Shown here piece by piece: positions 31,392 through 39,502 of a stretch of 64,000 bases of DNA. The stretch's first letter is position 1. Every line of letters starts with the position of its first letter. The stretch comes from Verrucomicrobiaceae bacterium (GTDB lineage: Bacteria > Verrucomicrobiota > Verrucomicrobiia > Verrucomicrobiales > Verrucomicrobiaceae). The stretch covers positions 248,001 to 312,000 of the forward strand of contig CANGYJ010000004.1 of the NCBI GenBank assembly GCA_947458455.1, written 5' to 3'. The notes under the pieces were generated by a model, which worked only from the letters and a program-made list of their open reading frames with translations, ran no database searches and was not told where the DNA came from. The position numbers were made by a program, and so were the translations under genes.

Positions 31392-32795
31392 TTAATAGCG
31401 GTAGTGATCCGTCTTGTAGGGTCCATCGACAGCCACGCCGATGTAGTCAGCCTGGTCTTTGGAGAGGACGGTGAGCTTCACGCCGATCTTGGCGAGGTGG
31501 AGGCGGGCAACTTCTTCGTCGAGCTTCTTTGGCAGGACGGTGACGCCGATGGGGCGGCTATCCTTGGTTTCCCAGAGTTCAATCTGAGCCAGCGTCTGGT
31601 TGGTGAAGCTGTTGCTCATCACGAAGCTCGGGTGGCCGGTGGCGCAGCCAAGGTTCACGAGGCGACCTTCAGCCAGCATGTAGATGCTGTTGCCAGCTGG
31701 GAAGGTGTACTTGTCCACCTGCGCCTTGATGTTGAGGCGCTTCACGTCGCTGCGGGCGTTGAGCTTATCGACCTGAATCTCGTTGTCGAAATGGCCGATG
31801 TTGCAGACGATGGCCTGGTCCTTCATCTTCTCCATGTGCTCCAGGGTGATGATGTCCTTGTTGCCCGTGGTGGTGACGTAGATGTCGCCGTAGCCGAGGG
31901 TGTCTTCGATCGGCATGACGCGATGACCTTCCATGGCAGCCTGGAGGGCGCACACGGGGTCGATTTCGGTGACGATGACCTGGGCGCCCATGCCGCGAAG
32001 GGCAGCCGCGCAGCCTTTACCCACGTCGCCGTAGCCGCAGACGACGCCGACTTTGCCAGCGATCATGACGTCGGTGGCACGCTTGATGCCGTCGAGCAGG
32101 GATTCGCGGCAGCCGTAGAGGTTGTCGAACTTGGACTTCGTGACGCTGTCGTTCACGTTGATGGCGGGGAAGAGCAGCTTGCCTGCCTTGGCCATTTCAT
32201 AGAGGCGATGCACGCCGGTGGTGGTCTCTTCGGAAACGCCCTTCAGATCTTTAACGATCGTTTGGAAGATGCCGGGCTGCTTCTTGGCGATGTCCTTGAG
32301 GAGGTCTTTGATGACCTTCACTTCGTGGTTGTCGGAGGGGGTCTCGACCCACTTGTCGCCGTTTTCCATTTCGTAGCCCTTGTGAATGAGGAGGGTCACG
32401 TCGCCACCGTCATCGACGATGAGCTGCGGGCCTTTTTCACCGGGGAAGATGATGGCCTGCCAGGTGCACCACCAGTATTCTTCGAGCGTTTCGCCCTTCC
32501 AGGCAAAGACGGGCGTGCCCGTGGCGGCGATGCCAGCGGCAGCGTGGTCCTGGGTGGAGAAAATGTTGCAGGAGGCCCAGCGGACATCGGCACCGAGTTC
32601 CTTCAGGGTCTCGATGAGCACGCCGGTCTGGATGGTCATGTGCAGGGAGCCGGTGATGCGGACGCCAGCGAGGGGCTTTTTCGGGCCGTACTTCTCGCGG
32701 GTGGCCATGAGGCCGGGCATTTCGCTCTCGGCGATGTCGAGTTCTTTGCGACCGAAGTCGGCGAGGGCGATGTCTTTTACTTTATAGTCGGACAT
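31392..32795 (-). CDS. ahcY: Adenosylhomocysteinase
   Basis: 467 residues, normal length for the long bacterial form. It hydrolyses S-adenosylhomocysteine to adenosine and homocysteine with bound NAD+, closing the methyl cycle. Recognisable blocks: [30 protein letters not shown], the NAD-binding [15 protein letters not shown], and the C-terminal [21 protein letters not shown] with the essential lysine/tyrosine end. No metabolic neighbours. A dyad (32840-32865) lies in the leader; the SAH riboswitch core was not found. Confidence 0.98.
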   Translation of the reverse strand: MSDYKVKDIALADFGRKELDIAESEMPGLMATREKYGPKKPLAGVRITGSLHMTIQTGVLIETLKELGADVRWASCNIFSTQDHAAAGIAATGTPVFAWKGETLEEYWWCTWQAIIFPGEKGPQLIVDDGGDVTLLIHKGYEMENGDKWVETPSDNHEVKVIKDLLKDIAKKQPGIFQTIVKDLKGVSEETTTGVHRLYEMAKAGKLLFPAINVNDSVTKSKFDNLYGCRESLLDGIKRATDVMIAGKVGVVCGYGDVGKGCAAALRGMGAQVIVTEIDPVCALQAAMEGHRVMPIEDTLGYGDIYVTTTGNKDIITLEHMEKMKDQAIVCNIGHFDNEIQVDKLNARSDVKRLNIKAQVDKYTFPAGNSIYMLAEGRLVNLGCATGHPSFVMSNSFTNQTLAQIELWETKDSRPIGVTVLPKKLDEEVARLHLAKIGVKLTVLSKDQADYIGVAVDGPYKTDHYRY

Positions 32796-32839
32796 GAGGT
32801 GTCGTGTGGGTTCAGGTTTGGGGTGGAAAGGAACAAATC

Positions 32840-32865
32840 AACGTATCAGGATGCGTTGATACGTT
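32840..32865 (-). promoter_or_regulatory. Inverted repeat in the ahcY leader
   Basis: Perfect 9-bp arms AACGTATCA / TGATACGTT separated by 8 bases, about 45 bp before the ahcY start. It could be an operator for an SAH-responsive regulator or an RNA hairpin; the sequence does not decide. Confidence 0.4.
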
Positions 32866-32927
32866 CCAAAGACATGCTGGAGTGTCAATCGGGGATTTCC
32901 GCGTATTGGGGGGCAGCGAAGCCGAGC

Positions 32928-33017
32928 CATGATGCCTTCGGCTTCATGTTTCAGGGTCTGGATGCACGCCTAAGCGGCGGGGAAGGCGCGAAGGTGATCC
33001 AGAAGATCCTTGCTTGA
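32928..33017 (+). pseudogene. DUF1501 gene remnant (C-terminal 29 codons)
   Basis: The frame reads HDAFGFMFQGLDARLSGGEG and then AKVIQKILA plus a stop. This aligns almost residue for residue with the C-terminus of the intact DUF1501 protein ending at 40903 (HDAFSFKFQGLDARLSGVEG...KDILA). Nothing upstream in this frame matches the family, so only the gene's last 90 bp survive between ahcY and a dyad repeat. The repeat begins 12 bp after the relic's stop. Confidence 0.8.
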
Positions 33018-33029
33018 AGCGACGCCTCA

Positions 33030-33195
33030 AATGACGAAACCAGAATGGCGAATGAGGAATGAAGTTCGAATGCCGAAAACTTGGCGCTTCGTGCTTCGTC
33101 ATTGATTCGGCATTCCTCATTGATTCACTTCGTTTTCCCTCCGGGCTCGTTTCACTCGTCTGTCTCGCTTCGCTCGGCTCTGGTTTCGTCATTCT
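33030..33195. repeat. ATGACGAAACC dyad repeat, copy B
   Basis: Perfect 15-bp terminal inverted repeats (AATGACGAAACCAGA / TCTGGTTTCGTCATT) about 150 bp apart, with internal nested CATTCCTCATT motifs. Its first 34 bp are identical to copy C, and its last 102 bp differ from copy C at only four positions. It fills the space between the DUF1501 remnant and the DUF6807 gene. Together with the ahcY leader and that remnant it accounts for the 410-bp gap 32796-33205. Confidence 0.88.
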
Positions 33196-33205
33196 CTCCC
33201 TTTCC

Positions 33206-34141
33206 ATGAAAAACACCCTCCTCTTCCTCGCTCTCGCTTTGCCCACTTTCGCCTTCGACATCACCGTCGCGGACAAAGACCACGTCGCGGTCGCCAACGG
33301 CGGCAAAGTCGTCGCGAAGCTCATGATGGCGAATGACCTCAGCACGCCGGAGAAGCATCACGAGACCTACAAGCCCTACATGCACGTCTTTAGTGCCGAT
33401 GGCTCCACGCGGCTCACGAAAGGCGCGGGATTCAACTTCACGCACCATCGCGGCATCTTCCTCGGCTTCAGCAGGATTGGTTACAACGGCCAATCGTATG
33501 ACCGCTGGCACATGAAGAAGGGCGATCAGGTCGTGACGAAGGTCACGCCCGGCGAAAACACCTTCACCGCAAACATCGACTGGCAGGGCGACACCACCGC
33601 GCCCTTGCTCACCGAAGAGCGCCGCTTCAGCTTTACCACGCCCGCCAAGCCCTTCTATCTCGGCATCGAAATGCACAGCGCCATCAAGGCCGTCAGCGGC
33701 GAAGCCGACATGAATGGCGATCCCGAGCATGCCGGCGCTCAATTCCGCCCGAGCGAACTCGTGGACACGAGAACAACGACCTACCTCTTCCCCGGCGAAA
33801 ACATCGACGCCCACAAAGTCCGCGACCTTCCCTGGGCCGCCGAAATCTTCACCGTGGAGGGCAAAACCTTCACCGTGGTGATCCTGAACCATCCTGACAA
33901 TCCAAAGGACACCGCCACCTCCGCCTACCGCGACTACGGCCGCTTCGGCATGTTCCCCAAAGGCAAAGCGACTGCCGAAGCCCCCTTCAAACTCCGCTAC
34001 CAATGGCTCATCGCCGAAGGTGATGTGCGAGACGCGGCCGCTTTCCAAAACGCTTGGAATGCCTTCGCCGGCAAAAACGAGCCCGCGCCTTCGCTGACGA
34101 TCAAAGCCTCCGAGCAGCCGAAGCCGAAGGCGGCAAAATGA
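33206..34141 (+). CDS. Secreted DUF6807 (PmoA-like) family protein
   Basis: 311 residues starting MKNTLLFLALALPTFAFD (signal peptide). Hallmarks are YKPYMHVFSADGSTRLTKG, NFTHHRGIFLGFSRI with paired histidines, and the later LNHPDNP block. The family, common in Planctomycetes and Verrucomicrobia, is annotated DUF6807 or PmoA by distant similarity only, and no methane oxidation role should be inferred. A longer frame through the upstream repeat is rejected as the start. The stop codon TGA lies inside the first bases of repeat copy C. Confidence 0.88.
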   Translation: MKNTLLFLALALPTFAFDITVADKDHVAVANGGKVVAKLMMANDLSTPEKHHETYKPYMHVFSADGSTRLTKGAGFNFTHHRGIFLGFSRIGYNGQSYDRWHMKKGDQVVTKVTPGENTFTANIDWQGDTTAPLLTEERRFSFTTPAKPFYLGIEMHSAIKAVSGEADMNGDPEHAGAQFRPSELVDTRTTTYLFPGENIDAHKVRDLPWAAEIFTVEGKTFTVVILNHPDNPKDTATSAYRDYGRFGMFPKGKATAEAPFKLRYQWLIAEGDVRDAAAFQNAWNAFAGKNEPAPSLTIKASEQPKPKAAK

Positions 34142-34310
34142 CGAAACCAGAATGGCGAATGAGGAATGAAATCCGAATGTTACAATGCCCCAAATTTGAT
34201 GATTCGAACTTCGTCATTGATTCGGCATTCCTCATTGATTCACTTCGTTCTCCCTCCGGGCTCGTTTCACTCGTCTGCCTCGCTTCGCGAGGCTCTGGTT
34301 TCGTCATTCT
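34137..34310. repeat. ATGACGAAACC dyad repeat, copy C
   Basis: Perfect 15-bp terminal inverted repeats (34137-34151 and 34294-34308), same architecture as copy B. It overlaps the stop codon of the DUF6807 gene and ends 19 bp before the four-helix-bundle start. Confidence 0.88.
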
Positions 34311-34329
34311 TGATCCTTACACGATTCCC

Positions 34330-34767
34330 ATGAACAACGAAGACGCCTTTTGGACACCCCATGAATCGGGGAACGTCCTTCGAGAAGAACCTCCTGCCTA
34401 CGGCGTAACCAAGCCTGTCTTCGATCTGGAGGAAAGGACGGCTCGTTTTGGCGAGGCGGTGATTCGCTTTTTGAAAACTGTTCCGCATGGTCCGCTGACG
34501 AACCGGCTGATTGATCAACTCGTCGGCGCTGCCACGAGCGTGGGGGCCAACTACTGCGAAGCCGATGACGCGGTTTCAAAAAAGGACTTCAAAAACCGCA
34601 TCGGCACCTGCCGGAAAGAATCACGCGAATCGAAGCACTTTCTTCGCATGATCGCCGCGGCCGTGCCTGACAAGCGCCTCGAAGCCCGCGACCTCTGGCG
34701 CGAAGCCCACGAGCTGAACCTGATCTTCTCCACCATCTTCAAAAACACGAAAACCGACGCCAAATGA
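34330..34767 (+). CDS. Four-helix-bundle protein (23S rRNA-IVP / S23 family)
   Basis: 145 residues. After a 30-residue unusual N-terminus, the sequence FDLEERTARFGEAVIRFLK, LTNRLIDQLVGAATSVGANYCEA, DFKNRIGTCRKESRESKHFLRMI and LWREAHELNLIFSTIFKNTK forms the four amphipathic helices of the family, with its conserved NYxEA and KESxES positions. Relatives were first seen in 23S rRNA intervening sequences, and the DGR accessory protein Avd shares the fold; nucleic-acid binding is the usual proposal. The gene lies between repeat copies C and D, and its stop overlaps the start of the next frame (ATGA). Confidence 0.88.
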   Translation: MNNEDAFWTPHESGNVLREEPPAYGVTKPVFDLEERTARFGEAVIRFLKTVPHGPLTNRLIDQLVGAATSVGANYCEADDAVSKKDFKNRIGTCRKESRESKHFLRMIAAAVPDKRLEARDLWREAHELNLIFSTIFKNTKTDAK

Positions 34768-34774
34768 CCTCCGG

Positions 34775-34921
34775 AATGATGAAACCAGAAACCAGAATGT
34801 CGAATGAAGCCCCAATGCGACGAACCCAGTCATTCTGGTTTCGCCATTCTGGTTTCCTCATTCCCGCGCAGCGGGCCGGTTTCGTCATTCTTTCCTCATT
34901 CCTCATTCTGGTTTCCTCATT
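34775..34921. repeat. ATGACGAAACC dyad repeat, copy D (degenerate)
   Basis: Begins AATGATGAAACCAGAA and ends in several iterations of TTCTGGTTTC(C/G)TCATT with CGCGCAGCGGG inside. It is less symmetric than copies A-C. The right part is read as coding sequence by the following cytochrome gene. Confidence 0.7.
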
Positions 34922-37295
34922 CCCGCCACAGGCGGGCGCTGTTCACACCAAGAATGCCGGCCCGGAGAAGGTCGAGCTGAAGTTCAAGCTGCCACCTCCT
35001 GCGCCGCTTTCGCCGGAGGAGGCGATGAAGGCTTTTGCGGTCGAAAAAGGCTTCCGCATCGAGCTGGTGGCATCGGAGCCGATGATCGAATCGCCGGTGG
35101 CGATAAGTTTTGATGATCAGGGGCGGCTCTACGTCTGCGAGATGCGCGGCTACATGCACGATCTGGCTGGCAGCACGGAAAAGGAGCCCACGGGGCGTGT
35201 TTCGTTGCTCGAAGACACCGATGGCGATGGGCGCATGGACAAGGCGACGGCGTTTCTCGATAAGGTCGTCATGCCGCGTGCGGTGATGGCGGTGAATGGC
35301 GGTGCGTTGATCGCGGTGCCGCCGCAGTTGCTGTTCTGCAAAGACACGAATGGCGATGGCGTCGCGGATGTGAAGGAGGTTGTGGCGACGGACTTCGGCA
35401 CGCTCGGCGGGCAGCCGGAGCACATGGCGAACTCGCCGGTGTGGGCGATGGACAACTCGATCTGGTGCGCGGGTTACAGCTCGCGCCTCAAGCTGCGCGG
35501 CGGCACGTGGATGAAAGATGTGGGCCTCGGTCGCGGTCAGTGGGGGCTGTGCCAGGACGACCACGGCAGGCTCTACTTCAACTACAACAGCGACATGCTC
35601 CGCGCCGATCTGCTGCCGACGGAGGCCTTCGCTCGCAATCCGCTGCTGCGAAACGCCACCAGCATCAATGCGAAGCTCGCCGCTGATCAGACACTCTACC
35701 CTGCGCATCCTACGCCGGGTGTGAATCGCGGTTACGATGCGAAAACGCTGAGCGCCGATGGCAAGCTGCAACGTCCCACCGCCACCTGCGGGGCGCTCAT
35801 TTATCGCGGCAATGCGTTTCCATCGGCGTATCGCGGCAATGCCTTCGTGCCTGAGCCGGGCGCCAATTTGGTGAAGCGCTTCACCATGAGCGAGGCCGAT
35901 GGTCTCGTGAAGGCCACGAACACCGCGAAGGGCAGCGAATTCCTCACCTCCACCGACGAGCGCTTCCGCCCCGTGAACGCCTGCAACGGCCCCGATGGCG
36001 CGCTTTACCTCGTGGACATGTATCGCGGCATCATTCAGCACCAGAGCTTCCTCACGCATTACCTCATCGCGAACATCCAGGCGCGGAAACTCGAGCAGCC
36101 CTTCAACATGGGTCGCATCTGGCGGATCGTGCCGGAAGGCAGCAGCGCGAAGCCCGTGAAGGTCAGCAAGGACGCCAAACTGCTCACGCATGCCAACGGC
36201 TGGGTGCGTGATACCGCGCAGCGACTCATCGTCGAGTCCGCCGATGCCTCCGCCGTGCCCGCGTTGAAGGAGTTGCTGCAAAACGAAAGCCCCATCGCCC
36301 GCGAGCATGCGCTGTGGACGCTCGACGGCCTCGCCGCCATCACGCCGGACCTCGTGAAGGCCGCTCTCACCGACCCAAGCGAGCACGTCCGCGCCGCCGC
36401 CGCGCGTGTGGCCCCTCGCGACTACGTTTTCGATCTCGCCGCTGAAAAACATCCGCTCGTGCTCGCCAACCTCGCGATCAAAACGATCAACGATGCCGCT
36501 TTGGCCCCGCTGCTCGCCACGCACGGCAAAAACGCCCTCATCCGCGAAGCCGCTCTCACCGGCCTGCGCGGCAAAGAAGCCGCGTTTGCCAAAACACTCG
36601 CCCAAACGCCTTCGGATGGCTCCAGGGCCGTTATCGGTGCTATGGCCGAATTGATCGCCCTCGCCGGAAAAGCCGGTCCCATCGCCGACATGCTCGATCT
36701 GGCCGCCAACTCGCCCGAAAACCGCGACACCATCCTCAAAGGCCTCGCCAAGACCGACAGCAAATCGAAGACCGTGAAGCTCGTGTGGCTCGAACAATCC
36801 CCACCGAAGCTCAAACTGCCCGCTGACCTCGAAAAACGCCTCGTCTGGCCCGGCAAACCCGGCGCCCCCGCTCCGCCCGTCATCAAACCGCTCACCGAGA
36901 CGCAAATCGCCCTCTTTGAGAAAGGCAAAACCATCTACGCCACCCTCTGCGCCGCCTGCCATCAGCCGCACGGCTTCGGTCTCGATGGCCTCGCGCCCCC
37001 GCTCGTCGATAGCGAATGGGTGCTCGGCAAGATCGACGTGCTCGCTCGCATCGTCATGCACGGCCTCGCCGGCCCCGTGAAAGTCAGCGGCCGCACCTAC
37101 AACCTTGCCATGCCGCCTTTGCCCCAACTCACCGACGAAGACATCGCCGGCGTCCTCACCTACATCCGCCGCGAGTGGGAACACACCGCTGGAGCCGTGG
37201 AAACGAAAACCGTCACCGCCATCCGCGAACAGGAAAAAGGCCGCCTGATGATGTGGACAGAGACGGAGCTGAAGAACCTCGGGAAGAAGAAGTGA
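34815..37295 (+). CDS. Secreted propeller/HEAT/cytochrome c protein (DUF7133 type) with repeat-derived N-terminus
   Basis: 826 residues from the ATG chosen; 34764 is an alternative start. The first 45 residues (FWFRHSGF..., then FVILSSFLILVSSFPPQAGA) are translated from dyad repeat D and happen to form a hydrophobic, signal-peptide-like stretch. Mature domains: propeller from KGFRIELVASEPMIESPVAISFDDQGRLYV, HEAT-like region about 470-660, and haem motif CAACHQ near residue 711 with a distal MPPLPQLTDEDIAGVLTYIRREW helix. Predicted periplasmic dehydrogenase/cytochrome, third in the window and without the discoidin tail. Confidence 0.87.
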   Translation: MRRTQSFWFRHSGFLIPAQRAGFVILSSFLILVSSFPPQAGAVHTKNAGPEKVELKFKLPPPAPLSPEEAMKAFAVEKGFRIELVASEPMIESPVAISFDDQGRLYVCEMRGYMHDLAGSTEKEPTGRVSLLEDTDGDGRMDKATAFLDKVVMPRAVMAVNGGALIAVPPQLLFCKDTNGDGVADVKEVVATDFGTLGGQPEHMANSPVWAMDNSIWCAGYSSRLKLRGGTWMKDVGLGRGQWGLCQDDHGRLYFNYNSDMLRADLLPTEAFARNPLLRNATSINAKLAADQTLYPAHPTPGVNRGYDAKTLSADGKLQRPTATCGALIYRGNAFPSAYRGNAFVPEPGANLVKRFTMSEADGLVKATNTAKGSEFLTSTDERFRPVNACNGPDGALYLVDMYRGIIQHQSFLTHYLIANIQARKLEQPFNMGRIWRIVPEGSSAKPVKVSKDAKLLTHANGWVRDTAQRLIVESADASAVPALKELLQNESPIAREHALWTLDGLAAITPDLVKAALTDPSEHVRAAAARVAPRDYVFDLAAEKHPLVLANLAIKTINDAALAPLLATHGKNALIREAALTGLRGKEAAFAKTLAQTPSDGSRAVIGAMAELIALAGKAGPIADMLDLAANSPENRDTILKGLAKTDSKSKTVKLVWLEQSPPKLKLPADLEKRLVWPGKPGAPAPPVIKPLTETQIALFEKGKTIYATLCAACHQPHGFGLDGLAPPLVDSEWVLGKIDVLARIVMHGLAGPVKVSGRTYNLAMPPLPQLTDEDIAGVLTYIRREWEHTAGAVETKTVTAIREQEKGRLMMWTETELKNLGKKK

Positions 37296-37307
37296 CTTCG
37301 ACGTATC

Positions 37308-37497
37308 ACATGGACTGCGGCAGCCTGCTGCCGCTTTATCAAGGCAGCCCTGCTGCCGCTGAAGGCTGTTGGTGATCGAGAAGGCGCTGCGGTTCACGCC
37401 CACGCGAGAGCGGTGGAAGTTTGCGAAGGTCGTTTGGCCACTCGACGGCCAGCAGGCTGGCCTCCCAAAAGCGGCAGCAGGCTGCCGCAGTCCATGT
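37308..37497. repeat. Dyad element with perfect 30-bp arms
   Basis: Arms at 37308-37337 and 37468-37497, each containing GGACTGCGGCAGCCTGCTGC or its complement, separated by 130 bp that hold a further GGCAGCCCTGCTGCCGC unit. It fills the 203-bp space between two convergent genes and may serve as their shared terminator. Confidence 0.85.
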
Positions 37498-37498
37498 C

Positions 37499-38170
37499 TC
37501 ACTTGCCGCCGGAGGCTGAGACAGGCTTCACGGTGGCGATTTCGCCTTGCCAGCTCAGGGCGAGATTGCCGCAGAGGACGAGGTAATCGAGGGCTTCGAG
37601 GGTGGTGCCGTTTTTCAGAGTGATGGACAGGCGCGGCTCTTTCGGCGGCGCGGTGTAGTCGATGCGCAGGCCGGTTTGTTGGGTGATCTCGGCAAAGACT
37701 TCGCGGGCGGGCCGGTCGTGGAGGTCGAGGGTGACGCGGGCGGTTGTTTGGGTTTTGGCCGGAGGTGGCGCGGGCGTGGTGAAGGTGCGCTTTGGCAGTT
37801 CAGCGGGCAGTTCGTGCGGGGCACCGGCCTGAATCCAGCGGCGCACGATTTCTTTTTCCTCGCCGGTGAGCGGCGGGGTCTTCGGATGATCGTCCGGTGG
37901 CATCTCGCCGTCGTTCACGAGGCGATAAATTTCGGAGCGGTGAGGCTTGCCGCGCTCGATGTAGTCGAGGTTGTCGGCGAGGCGCTTGAGATCGAGCACA
38001 TGGCCGAACTTGCCCTCGGGCTTCTTCAAATGGCTGCCGTGGCACTCGTTGCACTTGTGCTCGAAGATGACATGGACATTGCCCGCGAGATGGAGCGCCT
38101 TTTCGCTTGAGACAGGCTGCTGCGCGGGAGCCGAAATGGCGGCGACGAGAAGAAGAGCGAGGCGTTTCAT
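37499..38170 (-). CDS. c-type cytochrome fused to an STN-like domain
   Basis: 223 residues with signal peptide MKRLALLLVAAISAPAQ. One haem motif CNECHGS at residues 40-44, the PVC-type MPPDDHPKTPPLTGEEKEIVRRWIQAGAP segment, a proline-rich linker, then about residues 145-215 an STN-like (secretin/TonB short N-terminal) fold: VTLDLHDRPAREVFAEITQQTGLRIDY and NGTTLEALDYLV. The start overlaps the upstream molybdoenzyme stop by 4 bp (ATGA), so it is the likely electron acceptor of that enzyme. The fused STN domain is unusual for such a role. Confidence 0.83.
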   Translation of the reverse strand: MKRLALLLVAAISAPAQQPVSSEKALHLAGNVHVIFEHKCNECHGSHLKKPEGKFGHVLDLKRLADNLDYIERGKPHRSEIYRLVNDGEMPPDDHPKTPPLTGEEKEIVRRWIQAGAPHELPAELPKRTFTTPAPPPAKTQTTARVTLDLHDRPAREVFAEITQQTGLRIDYTAPPKEPRLSITLKNGTTLEALDYLVLCGNLALSWQGEIATVKPVSASGGK

Positions 38171-39399
38171 GCGATGACCTCGAATCGGCGCACCTGAATG
38201 CCGTTCTTGCCGGTTTTTTGCAGCGGACGCGGCTCGGGCTGCGCATAGCCATTGAGGTCCACACTGCGGGCACGGGCCTCGTAGCGGCCGGGAGGCAGGT
38301 TTTTGACCATCGCGTGATAGGCGCACATGCCATAGCGCGACGGCCATGACTGCGGCCTGCCTGTGGCGGCATCAAAGGCGAGCACTTGGCCTGGTTTCAC
38401 GCCTTGAGGTAGCACGGAGGGCCAATCGGGCTGCGCTTCGAGTTCGCAGGGTTTCCACGGGGCGTTGAGCAGCTCGGGCGCGTCATCGGCGAGCGGTTGT
38501 GGCTCGCCTTCGATGCGGCGCAGCCAGTATTCGACTCGCTGCACGCCAGACGGTCCGCTGATGACCTGACCAGTGATGAAGATGGGCTGACCGGCGGGGA
38601 TTTTTTGGCCGTCTAGGCTTTTATCGACATACGCAGCGGTTTTCAGCACGGAATCGGGATCGTTGTTGCCGTGCGCGTAGGTGTCGTTGTTGCGGGCGTC
38701 ATTGGTGACGAAGATGTGCTGGAGCCATTTGATCGATTTGTAGCCGTGCGACCAGGGCACGATCATGCGCACCGGTCCGCCGCGCTCTAGGCTGAGCGGC
38801 GCACCATTCACGCGGTAGGCGAGGAAGATGGGCAGATCGCCCGGAGCGGTCTCAAAGCATTGTGTGTAGCTGACGGATGATTTGAAAACCTGCTTTGGGT
38901 CGTGGTTGTGAAAGCCCCAGAAGTAGATGCGGCGAATGTTGTTCATCCTGCCGCAGAGTTTCAGCACCTCGCGCAACGGCACGCCGGTCCACAGGCCCTG
39001 GCCCAGCGGCGTGTCGATGTTCAGGCACTGCATGGCTTTGAGGAAGTGGACCTCGTGCTTCTTGCCCAGCTCCATGAGCGTCGGCAGATCGAGCGCATTG
39101 CCATCGGCCAGCGTGAGCGGCTTTTGCAGCGTGGCGGGCACCTTCGTGTGCGGGTCCTCGATGAAGGCATCCGCCGTGATCTCACAGCGCCACGTCTCCG
39201 GCGTGAGGCGTGCCTGGAGCAAGGCCTCGCCCACGAGCGTATGCGGCTTCGGCGTGCCGCGAGACACGTCGTAGAAATCCAGATCCGGCGTGAGCAGCGG
39301 CTGGAGCTTCGGCGCCGGTGTCTCCGCACGCGAAACGGAGGCTGCCGCAAGGCCAAGGCTGCTGGCCCGGAGGAATCGCCGACGAGTGATCAAATTCAT
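38167..39399 (-). CDS. Tat-exported molybdopterin enzyme, sulfite oxidase family
   Basis: 410 residues. Leader TRRRFLRASSLGLAAASVSRA is a good Tat signal. The Mo-cofactor domain includes the putative molybdenum-ligand Cys125 in LKAMQCLNIDT, GVPLREVLKLCG, and GGPVRMIVPWSHGYKSIKWLQHI; the C-terminal Mo-co dimerisation domain carries ITGQVISGPSGVQRVEYWLRR. The usual QCxGNxR is altered to QCLNID, so the substrate may not be sulfite. It is translationally coupled to the downstream cytochrome, resembling a SorAB-like pair. It is divergent from the DUF1501 gene. Confidence 0.87.
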   Translation of the reverse strand: MNLITRRRFLRASSLGLAAASVSRAETPAPKLQPLLTPDLDFYDVSRGTPKPHTLVGEALLQARLTPETWRCEITADAFIEDPHTKVPATLQKPLTLADGNALDLPTLMELGKKHEVHFLKAMQCLNIDTPLGQGLWTGVPLREVLKLCGRMNNIRRIYFWGFHNHDPKQVFKSSVSYTQCFETAPGDLPIFLAYRVNGAPLSLERGGPVRMIVPWSHGYKSIKWLQHIFVTNDARNNDTYAHGNNDPDSVLKTAAYVDKSLDGQKIPAGQPIFITGQVISGPSGVQRVEYWLRRIEGEPQPLADDAPELLNAPWKPCELEAQPDWPSVLPQGVKPGQVLAFDAATGRPQSWPSRYGMCAYHAMVKNLPPGRYEARARSVDLNGYAQPEPRPLQKTGKNGIQVRRFEVIA

Positions 39400-39502
39400 G
39401 CGGCCTGAACGGTTCAACGGGCAGGATGTTGTCATCGCTTTCCACTCTTCTCTGCCGAATCCTGGGCAACACTGCGGCTCTTCAGCGCGTAAAGTTCCCA
39501 TC

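Noticed and set aside
32796..32927. SAH riboswitch upstream of ahcY
   Set aside because: I looked for the conserved GC-rich SAH riboswitch core and found only a simple 9-bp dyad.
33059..33205. Upstream extension of the DUF6807 gene through repeat copy B
   Set aside because: The encoded peptide is the same as that from repeat copy C before an unrelated gene, so it reflects the repeat and not the protein; the signal peptide begins at 33206.
33030..34921. Insertion sequence with transposase
   Set aside because: Terminal inverted repeats are present but no transposase-like DDE, HUH or Y1 motif occurs; the only small protein is a four-helix bundle.
34917..37502. Long minus-strand frame opposite the third propeller cytochrome
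   Set aside because: No domain and composition typical of a GC-skew shadow; the plus-strand protein carries haem and propeller motifs.
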